64,000 bases of DNA from Sphingomonas dokdonensis (GTDB lineage: Bacteria > Pseudomonadota > Alphaproteobacteria > Sphingomonadales > Sphingomonadaceae), in NCBI RefSeq assembly GCF_002197685.1, contig NZ_NBBI01000002.1, positions 620,001 through 684,000 on the forward strand, written 5' to 3'. Position 1 is the first letter of the stretch. Each line of letters opens with the position of its first letter. Below are positions 24,640 through 38,831 of the stretch, one piece after another. The translations under genes were made by a program, and so were the position numbers. Under the pieces are notes generated by a model. It was not told where the DNA came from. It saw nothing but the letters and a program-made list of their open reading frames with translations, and did no database searches.

Positions 24640-25494
24640 TCAGCCCTTGTTCGCCTGACGCTTGGCCATGAAGGCGAGGCGTTCGAAGAGCATGACGTCC
24701 TGCTCATTCTTCAGCAGCGCACCGTGCAACGGCGGGATTGCCTTCGTCGGATCGCGGTTCTGCAGCACGTCGAGCGGCATGTCTTCGTGCAGCAGCAGCT
24801 TGAGCCAGTCGAGCAATTCGCTGGTCGACGGCTTCTTCTTCAGTCCCGGCACGTCGCGCACGTCGTAGAAGATGTCCATCGCCTTGCTGACGAGCATCTT
24901 CTGAATGCCGGGAAAATGCACGTCGACGATCGCCTGCATCGTCTCGCGATCCGGGAACTTGATGTAGTGGAAGAAGCAGCGGCGCAGAAAGGCGTCGGGG
25001 AGCTCCTTTTCGTTGTTGGAGGTGATCACCACGATCGGGCGCTCTGCGGCGCGCACGGTTTCCTTCGTCTCGTAAACATGGAATTCCATGCGATCGAGCT
25101 CCTGCAGGAGATCGTTCGGGAATTCGATGTCGGCCTTGTCGATCTCGTCGATCAGCAGGACGGGAAGTTGGGGCGCGGTGAACGCCTCCCAAAGCTTGCC
25201 CTTGCGAATATAGTTCGAGATGTCGTGGACCCGCTCGTCGCCGAGCTGGCCATCGCGCAGCCGCGCCACCGCATCATATTCGTACAGGCCCTGCTGCGCC
25301 TTGGTGGTGGATTTCACGTTCCACTCGATCAGCGGCGCGCCGGTCGCCTTGGCAATTTCATAAGCGAGTACGGTTTTGCCGGTGCCGGGCTCGCCCTTCA
25401 CCAACAGCGGCCGTCGCAGCATAACGGCGGCGTTGACCGCGACCTTCAGATCATCGGTCGCGACATAGCTTTGCGTGCCTTCGAAACGCTTCAT
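24640..25494 (-). CDS. MoxR-family AAA+ ATPase
   Basis: A 284-residue AAA+ chaperone-like ATPase. Walker A GEPGTGKT is at 34-41, Walker B LLIDEID at 113-119, and sensor 1 at VVITSNNEKELP with the arginine finger region FLRRCFFHYIKFPD. MoxR proteins usually act with von Willebrand A-domain partners to insert cofactors or assemble complexes. No VWA gene is adjacent: the upstream minus-strand gene is an unknown protein and the downstream one is the PDZ/retropepsin-like protein. The substrate complex is unknown. Confidence 0.9.
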   Translation of the reverse strand: MKRFEGTQSYVATDDLKVAVNAAVMLRRPLLVKGEPGTGKTVLAYEIAKATGAPLIEWNVKSTTKAQQGLYEYDAVARLRDGQLGDERVHDISNYIRKGKLWEAFTAPQLPVLLIDEIDKADIEFPNDLLQELDRMEFHVYETKETVRAAERPIVVITSNNEKELPDAFLRRCFFHYIKFPDRETMQAIVDVHFPGIQKMLVSKAMDIFYDVRDVPGLKKKPSTSELLDWLKLLLHEDMPLDVLQNRDPTKAIPPLHGALLKNEQDVMLFERLAFMAKRQANKG

Positions 25495-25578
25495 GCCCTC
25501 TTCCCGTCTCGTTCGAATATCGGGTTTGGGATGATCGAATTCTGCCGCAGGTGCAAGCGGCTTGGCCGTATACTGTTG

Positions 25579-26241
25579 TTAAAGAGCGGAGCGCGCCTCT
25601 GCGCGGGCAGCGAGCAAGCGCCACAGGCCATGGTGCTGCACCGCCAGCTGCTGCGCACCAAAAGCAAGCGCCCGTGAACGCGACGGATCGGTGGCCATAT
25701 CCTGTGCCGCGGCAAGGATCGTGGTGCGAGATGGGAGCTGTGAAGGAGGAACGGCGATGTTCGCGCGCGCGGCCGCTGCCGTCAGAACCGCGCGGACGGC
25801 ATGCCAATCGAGGAGGAGTGCCAATGCAGCGCCACCGGCGCAGCCCATTCGCGCCGATTGCGCCAGCGTGGCCAGCGCGTGACGCTGCGTCGTGATGGCA
25901 GCTTCGGACTGTGCATGGCGCGGCGTGGAGGGTATCGGACCAACGGCGGCAGTCACGGTGGCGAGCATCGCCCGCTCCGCATCGAAGGCGGCCGCCATTC
26001 GTTCAAGCGCGTTGTCGGCATCCGGCGAGGCAGCAAGCGTCACCAGGCTTGGTGCCGCGCCATGGAGGTGGCAAAGCGCATGAACCGCGTCTGCAAGGTC
26101 GCGCGTGCTGGCGGTAGGCAGGCACAGTCCCACCGCATGATCACAGGCGAGCGTGCCTTCCTGATCAACGATCAGATCAATGGCACAGCGCTTTGCGGTT
26201 GCTAATGCGCTAAATGGCACCGCCTTGTTACCCTTCCCCAC
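25579..26241 (-). CDS. Alanine-rich protein of unknown function
   Basis: A 220-residue soluble protein rich in alanine and mostly helical. It has segments such as CAIDLIVDQEGTLACDHAVG and MGCAGGAALALLLDWHAVRAVL in part, with no catalytic motif I recognise. The frame has good codon use and no membrane segment. GTG 26241 or GTG 26220 (VPFSALATAK) could be the start; neither has a strong ribosome binding site. It sits between moxR and the Phd-PAS gene on the same strand, so cotranscription is possible. Confidence 0.7.
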   Translation of the reverse strand: MGKGNKAVPFSALATAKRCAIDLIVDQEGTLACDHAVGLCLPTASTRDLADAVHALCHLHGAAPSLVTLAASPDADNALERMAAAFDAERAMLATVTAAVGPIPSTPRHAQSEAAITTQRHALATLAQSARMGCAGGAALALLLDWHAVRAVLTAAAARANIAVPPSQLPSRTTILAAAQDMATDPSRSRALAFGAQQLAVQHHGLWRLLAARAEARSAL

Positions 26242-26289
26242 AAATTGAGCAGCAGCAATAGGGATAGTACGGTAAACAGGCCGTTAAGC

Positions 26290-27168
26290 CTAAGCGGCGT
26301 TGATGATAACCGTCACGCCCACGACGTGGCCGCTGCTGAGCAGAGGGGCCAGTCCGATCCGCACGCGCTGAAGATCGGCGCCGCCGATCAGCAGCCCGGC
26401 CTCGATCGATTGCGGCGCCCGCCGATCGATCGTGCCTTCGAATGCATCGCCCAGATTGCTGCGGTCAGTGACGTTTACCAGTGAAACAAGGCGCGCGGTT
26501 GTGAGGGCCTCGACACTGGCGCCGGTAAGTGCGGAGAGTTGTGGCGATGCATAGTCGATCCGACCGCGCAGATTCACGATGGCCGCAGCACCGCCCGCCG
26601 CTTCGACCGCGCGAAAGATCGCCTCGTGTCGGTCACGCCAATGCTGCAGTTCTTCCAGCGCCGTCGCATCCTGGATCTGCAGCACGCAACCGCTTGGCCC
26701 GTTGCTGATCTGATAGGCGAGCAGGCGCTCGGGAAAGCGGGGCGAATGGCACTCGATCGTTTCGGCCAGACCCGATCCGCTGACGCGAAGAATAGCCGTC
26801 TGCAGCGTTTCGTCGCCCGACGCGCACAGCCCCTCCAGTGGAGCACCAATGTCAACGCTGTCACCGAAATACGCGCGGGCACCGCGGCTCGCGCCCGTTA
26901 TCGCCTGATCGGGTGCCAGCAGGACGATCATGTCCGACATGGCTTCAAGCAGCGTCTTCAAATGACTGCCAGTCGGCGGCTGCGCATGGGGAGCACACAA
27001 AGCATCCATCACGTCTAGCGACGTCAGCACCAAGCGTGGCCGGCCGCGATGAAGAATGTACACGGGTGCTCGACTGGCACGATCCTGCCAGATCCCAAAG
27101 TGTCGGACGAGGTCCGACGCGGTTACCTGCTGTTCGACGCCAGCAGGTTGCGAGGAATGTTTCGCCAT
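26290..27168 (-). CDS. Phd/YefM antitoxin-like domain fused to two PAS domains
   Basis: A 292-residue protein. Residues 14-57 (QVTASDLVRHFGIWQDRA, then PVYILHRGRPRLVLTSLD) match the N-terminal DNA-binding fold of Phd/YefM antitoxins, including the HRGRPRLVL strand and the following dimer contact. PAS-like domains follow at about 70-170 and 186-290, joined by a helical linker with QIQDATALEELQHWRDRH. There is no kinase, cyclase or toxin neighbour. It may be a one-component sensor that binds DNA through an antitoxin-type fold. GTG/ATG choice follows the longest consistent frame. Confidence 0.75.
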   Translation of the reverse strand: MAKHSSQPAGVEQQVTASDLVRHFGIWQDRASRAPVYILHRGRPRLVLTSLDVMDALCAPHAQPPTGSHLKTLLEAMSDMIVLLAPDQAITGASRGARAYFGDSVDIGAPLEGLCASGDETLQTAILRVSGSGLAETIECHSPRFPERLLAYQISNGPSGCVLQIQDATALEELQHWRDRHEAIFRAVEAAGGAAAIVNLRGRIDYASPQLSALTGASVEALTTARLVSLVNVTDRSNLGDAFEGTIDRRAPQSIEAGLLIGGADLQRVRIGLAPLLSSGHVVGVTVIINAA

Positions 27169-27634
27169 TGCCTCAGCGTAAGCGGCAAAAGTCGTGCGGC
27201 AAGTGGATTATGCCATTCTGGCATGAGCTGAGCGTCTAATTGGTAGAAAGCCGCCATTTTGGATCAGAATAGTCGGTCAAATATCAAAGCGCGCTGCATG
27301 ACTAACTTATGTTTTTGATGTTACTACGTGTCATCCGGCTATTGCGTTAATGGTAAGAGAATCAAGCGCAAGATGCCGGACAGGAGAGCAATCCTTCCCC
27401 GGCTCTCCCTGTCAGCGACGACGTTTGATGAACCCGCCACTTTGCGGGCGCTGATTACGGCGTTCGACCGTGTCGGAAACGTCGCAGTCCGTGCTCGAGG
27501 ATCGATGGTTCCAACCTCGGCAAACGGTGACAGATGACGCGGCGACGATTCCCCGACATCGTCGCCGCGCCATTACTTCTGTGAGCTAGTGAGACGCCTT
27601 TGAGCGGCGGATCAGCGATTTGGGCGCAAAAGGA
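27169..27634. other. Intergenic region between the Phd-PAS gene and rpoD
   Basis: About 470 bases. The part at 27240-27340 is AT-rich and probably carries the promoter of the minus-strand Phd-PAS gene. A 69-codon frame at 27328-27537 (plus strand, GTG start) has no ribosome binding site and no recognisable family. Nothing else stands out before the rpoD terminator. Confidence 0.5.
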
Positions 27635-27664
27635 AAGGGCGGGAAGATCGCTCTTCCCGCCCTT
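27635..27664 (-). terminator. Rho-independent terminator of dnaG-rpoD
   Basis: AAGGGCGGGAAGA and its complement form a perfect 13-bp stem with the 4-base loop TCGC. On the minus strand the stem is followed by TTCCTTTTGC. It starts 22 bases after the rpoD stop codon. Confidence 0.85.
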
Positions 27665-27685
27665 CGCCGTGTTGCTGGTGGTTGC

Positions 27686-29709
<2,024 letters not shown>

Positions 29710-29710
<1 letters not shown>

Positions 29711-31584
29711 CAATCGTCCTCGGAATCAAAAGCGCGGGCGTCTTCGTTCGACTGAACGAGATTTGCAAGCCGAAGCTCCAGCGCCTGTTTCTCTCTCACC
29801 AACGCCACCTGCCGTTCAAACGCTTCTTCGGTGAAGCGCGCCTGCATGGCGGACGTTGCATCAGCTAAAGCCGCATTCACCTCAGGCTGCGTCACAAGGA
29901 TCGCGATCGCCTCGTCCAGGTCGTCCCTGGCGCGCGTCGCATCCCCGGTCGGCTGCGTGAAGGAATAGGCCATCGTATCTGCTCTCAGCAGGTCGCGTGC
30001 GACCGCTTCGAAACCGCTGTTCGTTAATATGGTAACGAGCCGTGCGCTATCAAGCGCCCGATCCTCCAGCGCGACATCGACGACCGCTTCGAACAATCGC
30101 CCAAGGGCGCCGTCCGCCAGCCGCAGCGAGCCGAGCACCTCCATGTGCCGAGCGATCTCGGCCGGGTGGCGGATCAGCCCGGCGAGCACGGCCTTGGCGA
30201 GCACGCGATCGATGCCGGTCGCGCGCAACGCCTTGGCATCTTCGGTCACGGGGAGGGGAGGGGGCGTCCACTTCTGCCCCGGACGACGCGGTACGAACGG
30301 CGCGCGCGGTTCGAAACGGCGCGGGGCGGGCGCGAACTGCTCGTCGTAGCGACGGCGGAACTCCGCCTGATATTCGGAGCGGACGACGGGATCGAGGATG
30401 GTCTTGGCAAGCTCGCCCATGCGCGCGCGAAACCCCGCGCGCTGTTCGGGGGTGGTCATCGGCTCGGCGGCAAGCTCGTGCGCCCATAGCCGGTCGACCA
30501 GCGGCACGGCTTCGCGCACGCATGCCTCGAACGCCGCGGCACCCTTTGCGCGCACCAGATCGTCCGGGTCCTGACCCTCCGGCAGAGTCACGAACGAGAG
30601 GCTGCGCCCCGGCGCCAGCATCGGCAGCGCGCGGTGCGCGGCGCGGATCGCGGCCTTTTGCCCGGCATTGTCGCCGTCGAAGCAGAGCGTCGGCACGTCG
30701 ACCATCCGCCACAGGCGTTCGAGCTGATGCTCGGTCAGCGCGGTGCCGAGCGGCGCCACCGTCTCGCCAAGCCCGGCCTGCGCCAGCGCGATCGCATCCA
30801 TATACCCCTCGACGACGAACACCCGGTCCGCCTTGCGCGCGGCAGGGGCGGCGCGATCGAGATTGTACAGCGTCCGTCCCTTGTCGAAGAGCGGCGTGTC
30901 GGGGGAGTTCAGATATTTCGGCTCGCCATCGCCGATGATGCGGCCACCAAACGCGATCACGCGCCCGCGCTGGTCGCGGATCGGGATCATCAGCCTGCCG
31001 CGGAAGCGGTCGTACGGGTCCTTGCCCTCGACGCTGATGAGCAGGCCCGCCTCGATCAGCATGGGGTCGCCGAACTGCTTCAGCGCCGCGCGCAGCTTGC
31101 CGCGCGCATCGGGGGCATAGCCGAAGCCGAAGTTGCGCCGGGTCGCATCGGAGATGCCGCGGCGCTGAAGCAGGTCGCGCGCCGGCGCCCCTTCCAGCCC
31201 GTCGAGCTGCTGCTCGAACCATTCGGCGGCGGCGGCCATCACGTCGTGCAGCGACTGGGCACGCTCCGCGCGTTCGGCCGACCTTTTGTCCTGCGCCGGC
31301 ATCTCCATGCCCGCCGCCTGCACCAGCTCCTTCACCGCATCGATGAACGGCAGCCCGCGCTGATCGGTCATCCAGCGGATGGCGTCGCCATGCGCGGAGC
31401 AGCCGAAGCAATGGTAGAAGCCCTTGTCGTCGTTGACGTAGAAGCTTGGCGTTTTCTCGTTGTGAAACGGGCAGCAGCCCTTGTGCTCGCGCCCGGCCTT
31501 GGTGAGCTTTGTCGTCTTGCCGATCAGCGCGGACAGCGAGGTGCGGGCGCGCAGTTCGTCGAGAAAGGCAGGGGTCAGCGACAT
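29710..31584 (-). CDS. dnaG: DNA primase
   Basis: Makes RNA primers at the replication fork. The 624-residue protein has the zinc finger C38-H41-C59-C62 (CPFH and CFGC), the catalytic TOPRIM domain ([17 protein letters not shown], then [13 protein letters not shown]) and a C-terminal helicase-binding region from about 430. Its 3' end overlaps rpoD by one base. Upstream is a repeat pair and a GIY-YIG gene whose tail overlaps the dnaG start by 10 bases. Confidence 0.97.
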
Positions 31585-31973
31585 GGTGATGTGGTCTGCT
31601 TGGCACGCCCTTCGACAAGGTTAGGACGCACGGAGTTGTATGGAGCCGAGGTCCTACACTCCCCCGTTCGTCCTGAGCCTGTCGAAGGACGTGCCCCATA
31701 CGCGATTGCCAATTGCGACACTCGCTCCCAGTCGCCCGCGATCAGGGCTTCCTTCTTCGCCCGCGACCATCCTTTGATCCGCTTCTCGGCGTCAAGCGCT
31801 TCCAGACGCGACGGGAAGTCTTGGCACCAAGCCAGTGCAACCGGCTGACGCCGCGCGGTATAGTCGCTCCCGCGCCCGATCTGATGCTGTCCGATCCGCT
31901 GTTCTAGCGCATCCGTGTGCCCGGCATAGAAGCTGCCGTCCGAACAACGGAGCAGATAGGTCCAGAACGGCAT
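31575..31973 (-). CDS. GIY-YIG domain protein with repeat-derived tail
   Basis: The core of about 90 residues is a GIY-YIG nuclease domain of the UPF0213 type: MPFWTYLLRCSDGSFYAGHT, here with YLL and YAG in place of GIY and YIG, the catalytic-type Arg in ALEQRIGQHQ, and a later basic region EKRIKGWSRAKKEAL. The ATG at 31973 is the family start; the open frame upstream is translated repeat. The last 38 residues (GARPSTGSGRTGE onward) are also encoded by a repeat element and run into the dnaG start. The protein may act on nucleic acid; its role is unknown. Confidence 0.85.
   Translation of the reverse strand: MPFWTYLLRCSDGSFYAGHTDALEQRIGQHQIGRGSDYTARRQPVALAWCQDFPSRLEALDAEKRIKGWSRAKKEALIAGDWERVSQLAIAYGARPSTGSGRTGECRTSAPYNSVRPNLVEGRAKQTTSPCR
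31604..31693. repeat. Inverted pair of sphingomonad palindromic repeats (3' of GIY-YIG gene)
   Basis: Arms at 31604-31633 and 31665-31693 are imperfect reverse complements built on the CCTTCGACAGGCTCAGGACG unit that is common in sphingomonad genomes. The pair lies inside the 3' end of the GIY-YIG frame and just upstream of dnaG. Confidence 0.85.
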
Positions 31974-32027
31974 GTGGGGTGCTTGTGGCAGATCGGTGCG
32001 GGCCGGTCGAGAGGGCAGCGCTTGTGA

Positions 32028-32113
32028 CACGCCCTTCGACAGGCTCAGGGCGAACGGGGGAGGGGTGGTGTCCTCTCCACAACAAAGTCGTTCGTGCTGA
32101 GCCTGTCGAACCA
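32028..32113. repeat. Inverted pair of sphingomonad palindromic repeats (5' of GIY-YIG gene)
   Basis: Arms at 32028-32057 and 32089-32113 use the same unit as the pair at 31604-31693 and are again in opposite orientation. Together the two pairs bracket the GIY-YIG gene. The second pair sits 54 bases upstream of the GIY-YIG start and 25 bases past the end of the YqeY gene. Confidence 0.85.
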
Positions 32114-32138
32114 CATCTCTCCAAACGCTACGTCAGTC

Positions 32139-32591
32139 TCAGGCCAACGCCGCCTTCACCAGCCCGCTGGCCTTGGACATGTCCAGCACGTTGCCGTGCC
32201 GTGCCTTCAACTCGGCCATGACGCGGCCCATGTCCTTCATGCCGGCCGCGCCGATCTCGGCCTTGATCGCCTCGATCGCGGCGGTCGTTTCCGCCTCGTC
32301 CATCTGCTTGGGGAGAAAGCGGTCGATCACCGCGACCTCCGCCTCTTCTGCCGCGGCGAGCTCCTCACGGCCGCCGGAGCGGAACATCTGGATCGATTCG
32401 ATCCGCTGCTTCTTCATCTTCTGCAGGACCTCGACGACGAGCGAATCGTCGTCGGGCGCCTGTGCGGCGGTGCGCACTTCGATGTCGCGGTTCTTGATGG
32501 CGGCCTGGATCAGGCCGATGGCGGCGCGCGTGTCCTTGTCGCCGGCCTTCATGGCGGCGATCTGGGCTTGCTTGATATCGTCTCGAATCAT
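32139..32591 (-). CDS. GatB/YqeY domain protein
   Basis: A 150-residue YqeY-type protein, similar to the C-terminal domain of the amidotransferase subunit GatB that contacts tRNA. Conserved features are MIRDDIKQAQIAAMKAGDK, the FLPKQMDEAE hinge and the C-terminal MKDMGRVMAELKARHG. The start at 32591 is the family start; the longer open frame has no support. It is divergent from carA, leaving a 96-base shared regulatory space. It is often found near dnaG/rpoD in alphaproteobacteria. Confidence 0.92.
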   Translation of the reverse strand: MIRDDIKQAQIAAMKAGDKDTRAAIGLIQAAIKNRDIEVRTAAQAPDDDSLVVEVLQKMKKQRIESIQMFRSGGREELAAAEEAEVAVIDRFLPKQMDEAETTAAIEAIKAEIGAAGMKDMGRVMAELKARHGNVLDMSKASGLVKAALA

Positions 32592-32687
32592 GGTGCGCCC
32601 GCCCATATCAGATTGACGCGGGGGAGGGTGGGCTTTAGCGCGCCGCACTTAACGTACATCGCCGCTTACCCAGGAGTGCCCGCCCCC

Positions 32688-33866
32688 ATGGCCGACGCCA
32701 AGCCCTTGCACGCGCCTCAACCCGAGGGGGCCACCGGCGTTCTCGTTCTCGCCACCGGGGATGTCTTGTGGGGGCACGGCTTCGGTGCCGAGGGGCAGGC
32801 GGTAGGCGAGGTGTGCTTCCACACCGCGATGACCGGCTATCAGGAGATCATGACCGATCCGTCGTTCGCGGGGCAGGTCATCACCTTCACCTTTCCGCAC
32901 ATCGGCAACGTCGGCGCCAACCCGGACGACGTAGAGGCAGACGAGCCGCATGCGCTGGGCATGATCGTGCGCGAGGACCCGACCGCGCCATCGAACTTCC
33001 GTGCGGCGGAGAACCTTGCCGGCTGGATGAAGCGGCATGCGCGCATCGGCCTCGCCGGCATCGACACGCGCGCACTGACCCGCCGCATCCGTGCCGGCGG
33101 CGCGCCCAATGGTGTGATCGCGCATTCGGCGACTGGCGAGTTCGACCTCGACTTGCTGCTGAACATGGCGCGCGAATGGCCGGGGCTGGAGGGCATGGAC
33201 CTCGCCAAGAGCGTGACGCGCGAGACGCATGGCACTTGGGGCGACGATCGCAGCGGCGGTGTCTGGCGGCTCGGTTTCGGCTACGAGAGCGCCGGCGGTG
33301 AGGATCGCCCGCATGTCGTCGCGATCGATTACGGCAGCAAGCACAACATCTTCCGCAACCTTGTTCAGGCAGGCGCGAAGGTATCGGTGGTGCCGGCGGA
33401 AACCGACTTTGAGACGATCATGGCGCTCAGTCCCGACGGCATCTTCCTGTCGAATGGGCCGGGCGATCCCGCAGCGACCGGCGGATATGCCGTTCCGGTG
33501 ATCCAGAAGCTGCTTGAGACGGGCAAGCCATTGTTCGGCATCTGCCTGGGTCACCAACTGCTCGGCCTCGCAGTCGGCGCGCGCACGACCAAGATGTTCC
33601 AGGGCCACCGCGGCGCGAACCATCCGGTCAAGCGGCTTGCCGACGGTGCCGTGGAGATCACCAGCATGAACCATGGCTTCGCCGTAGAGCGCGACAGCTT
33701 GCCGGCGAATGCGCGCGAAACGCACGTGTCGTTGTTCGACGGCAGCAATGCCGGGCTCGAGTTGACCGACAAGCCCGCGTTCAGCGTGCAATATCACCCC
33801 GAGGCGAGCCCGGGGCCGCAGGACAGTTTCTACCTGTTCGAACGCTTCGTGGGTTCGCTGCGGTGA
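32688..33866 (+). CDS. carA: Carbamoyl-phosphate synthase small subunit
   Basis: Glutaminase subunit that supplies ammonia for carbamoyl phosphate, used in arginine and pyrimidine synthesis. The 392-residue protein has the N-terminal CarA domain and a class I glutamine amidotransferase domain with the nucleophile C286 in GICLGHQL and the triad His in QYHPEASPGP. ATG 32688 has CAGGAG 11 bases upstream and gives the normal length. The catalytic partner carB follows, separated by one small gene. Confidence 0.97.
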   Translation: MADAKPLHAPQPEGATGVLVLATGDVLWGHGFGAEGQAVGEVCFHTAMTGYQEIMTDPSFAGQVITFTFPHIGNVGANPDDVEADEPHALGMIVREDPTAPSNFRAAENLAGWMKRHARIGLAGIDTRALTRRIRAGGAPNGVIAHSATGEFDLDLLLNMAREWPGLEGMDLAKSVTRETHGTWGDDRSGGVWRLGFGYESAGGEDRPHVVAIDYGSKHNIFRNLVQAGAKVSVVPAETDFETIMALSPDGIFLSNGPGDPAATGGYAVPVIQKLLETGKPLFGICLGHQLLGLAVGARTTKMFQGHRGANHPVKRLADGAVEITSMNHGFAVERDSLPANARETHVSLFDGSNAGLELTDKPAFSVQYHPEASPGPQDSFYLFERFVGSLR

Positions 33867-34162
33867 TCGTACCGGGCCGGCTTGCCGCCCCGGTGCTGAT
33901 TCTTGCCGGGGCTGCCTGTTCGCAGGCCGCCCCGGCGAACCGGCACCAGTTGCAGGCGCGGCTTTCCTCCATTCCGAACAAGTGCGGGGTGGAGAAGGTA
34001 CGGCTGACCGCAACGTCCGCCGCAACCGTGACCATGGAATTGCCCGGCGACATGTCAAGCGCGGAGGCCGAGAAGGCCTCTGCCTGCATCGCAGCCGAAG
34101 TGAAGAAGATTTCGGGAGCCAGTCTCGCGCCGCATGGCGCCGGGGCGGCCGCTGCCGAGTAG
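33863..34162 (+). CDS. Small exported protein between carA and carB
   Basis: A 99-residue protein starting at GTG 33863, overlapping the carA stop as GTGA. Residues 1-22 look like a signal peptide with LAGAACSQA, which resembles a lipobox but has glycine at -3, so lipidation is uncertain. The rest has [24 protein letters not shown] in part and two further cysteines. No family is recognised. Its position inside the car unit is unusual. Confidence 0.7.
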   Translation: MIVPGRLAAPVLILAGAACSQAAPANRHQLQARLSSIPNKCGVEKVRLTATSAATVTMELPGDMSSAEAEKASACIAAEVKKISGASLAPHGAGAAAAE

Positions 34163-34178
34163 GACCAAGAGAGACACC

Positions 34179-37508
<3,330 letters not shown>

Positions 37509-37584
37509 TCCCACATTCTGTTTGAGGTGCGGAGCGGCCACCAGCGGGGCGCTCGGGGACGGGTTTATTGAAGGGTAACGCGCG

Positions 37585-38061
37585 ATGGCGACCGTCGAAA
37601 AGATGCCGATGTTGCAGGAAGGCCATGACAAGCTGACGGCTGACCTGAAACGGCTGAAGATCGAGCGGCCGCAGATCGTTGACGCGATCGAGGAGGCGCG
37701 CGCTCACGGCGACCTGTCCGAAAACGCCGAATATCACGCGGCGAAGGAGCGGCAGGGGCAGATCGAGGCATCGATCGCCGACATCGAGGACAAGCTGTCG
37801 CGGGCGCAGATCATCGATCCGCGCGACCTGTCGGGCGACAAGGTGGTGTTCGGCGCCACTGTCACTCTGCTCGACGAAGACGACAAGCCTGTGAAGTATC
37901 AGATCGTCGGCCAGACCGAGGCGGACGCGAAGACCGGCCGGATCAGCTACAATTCGCCGATGGGCCGCGCGCTGATCGGCCGCAGCGTCGACGACGAGGT
38001 CGAGGTGTCGGTGCCGGCAGGCGACCGTTATTATCTGGTGTCCAAGATCGAGTTCATCTGA
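37585..38061 (+). CDS. greA: Transcription elongation factor GreA
   Basis: Rescues backtracked RNA polymerase by stimulating transcript cleavage. The 158-residue protein has the N-terminal coiled coil with the acidic tip [13 protein letters not shown] and the C-terminal FKBP-like domain with [21 protein letters not shown] 37585 follows AAGGG by about 10 bases. The downstream position after carB is the common alphaproteobacterial arrangement. Confidence 0.96.
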   Translation: MATVEKMPMLQEGHDKLTADLKRLKIERPQIVDAIEEARAHGDLSENAEYHAAKERQGQIEASIADIEDKLSRAQIIDPRDLSGDKVVFGATVTLLDEDDKPVKYQIVGQTEADAKTGRISYNSPMGRALIGRSVDDEVEVSVPAGDRYYLVSKIEFI

Positions 38062-38067
38062 CCGCGG

Positions 38068-38102
38068 CAGCCTCGTCCGGACGTGTCGTTCAGACGAGGC
38101 TG
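38068..38102 (+). terminator. Hairpin after greA
   Basis: CAGCCTCGTC at 38068-38077 pairs perfectly with GACGAGGCTG at 38093-38102 around a 15-base loop. There is no T-run, so termination may depend on Rho or the stem may only protect the mRNA end. Confidence 0.5.
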
Positions 38103-38508
38103 TCGGGGGCGAGGCCATGCGACGTATTGAGTAGCAGTGGCGGAATTCAGCGTGCCGCGAGCCCGTTCCATTCGATACGCGGCGGTTGTTCGTCCTGGTT
38201 TGTGGCCCGATGTTTTGTTTCGAGGCGCCATCAACGCTCTCTTGGCGCCAGCCAGAGGCCAAGTGGGAAGCCTTGATTGCAGTCGTCGCATGCGCCTGAG
38301 TTGCGCCGCAATCTGTTTTCGTCCTGCATCGGGGATGCGGATCAACAGGACTAACCCCGCCTAGACCCGATACCATCAGCTCCGGCGCGACCGCAGCTAT
38401 GTATTTGGTTCCGCGGGAGTCCGCGCTCGGAGCTCGGCGGAGCTCCCTGCTTTTGCCGCTTGCCGGCTAGTTAGATTGCGCGTGCGCTTTCGACGCAGCG
38501 ATCGGACC
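38103..38508. other. Intergenic region without a convincing gene
   Basis: About 400 bases between greA and the terminator of the DUF4170 gene. Open frames on both strands up to about 100 codons lack ribosome binding sites and recognisable families. A GGAGCTC/GAGCTCC stem at 38429-38446 followed by CTGCTTTTG could be another plus-strand terminator. No RNA gene was recognised. Confidence 0.45.
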
Positions 38509-38534
38509 AAAAAATGCCGGGACGAGCCCGGCAT
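38509..38534 (-). terminator. Rho-independent terminator of the DUF4170 gene
   Basis: On the minus strand ATGCCGGG, a 5-base loop and CCCGGCAT are followed directly by TTTTTT. It lies 15 bases after the DUF4170 stop codon and is one of the clearest intrinsic terminators in the window. Confidence 0.9.
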
Positions 38535-38548
38535 GACGAGATAGAAAT

Positions 38549-38776
38549 TTAGATCGCGCTTTTGAGCAGGTCCGGCTCGAGCAAGCGGTGCAAGTGCACC
38601 ACCACGTATTTCATCTCGGCATCGTCCACCGTCCGCTGTGCAGCACCGCGCCACGCCTTTTCGGCGGAGGCGTAATCCGGGAACACGCCGACGATGTCGA
38701 TGGACTTGAGATCGGTGAAGTCCAGCGTGCGGGGATCGGCAACCCGGCCGCCGAAGACGAGATGTAGCTTGCTCAT
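38549..38776 (-). CDS. DUF4170 family protein
   Basis: A 75-residue protein with the conserved DUF4170 sequence: HLVFGGRV, DLKSIDIVGVFPDYASAEKAW and KYVVVHLHRLLEPD. This family is restricted to alphaproteobacteria and has no known function. The gene has its own terminator, and the 55-base gap upstream separates it from the stress/envelope operon. Confidence 0.88.
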   Translation of the reverse strand: MSKLHLVFGGRVADPRTLDFTDLKSIDIVGVFPDYASAEKAWRGAAQRTVDDAEMKYVVVHLHRLLEPDLLKSAI

Positions 38777-38831
38777 GGCGCGCTCCCTTATCGCCTTCGA
38801 GGCTAGGTTTGAACCCTTCAGTTACGCCAGT

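Noticed and set aside
27328..27537. A 69-codon plus-strand frame in the gap before rpoD
   Set aside because: No ribosome binding site, no known family and no neighbour that it would pair with.
38137..38364. Short frames on both strands between greA and the DUF4170 gene
   Set aside because: They overlap each other, lack ribosome binding sites and look like random GC-rich frames.
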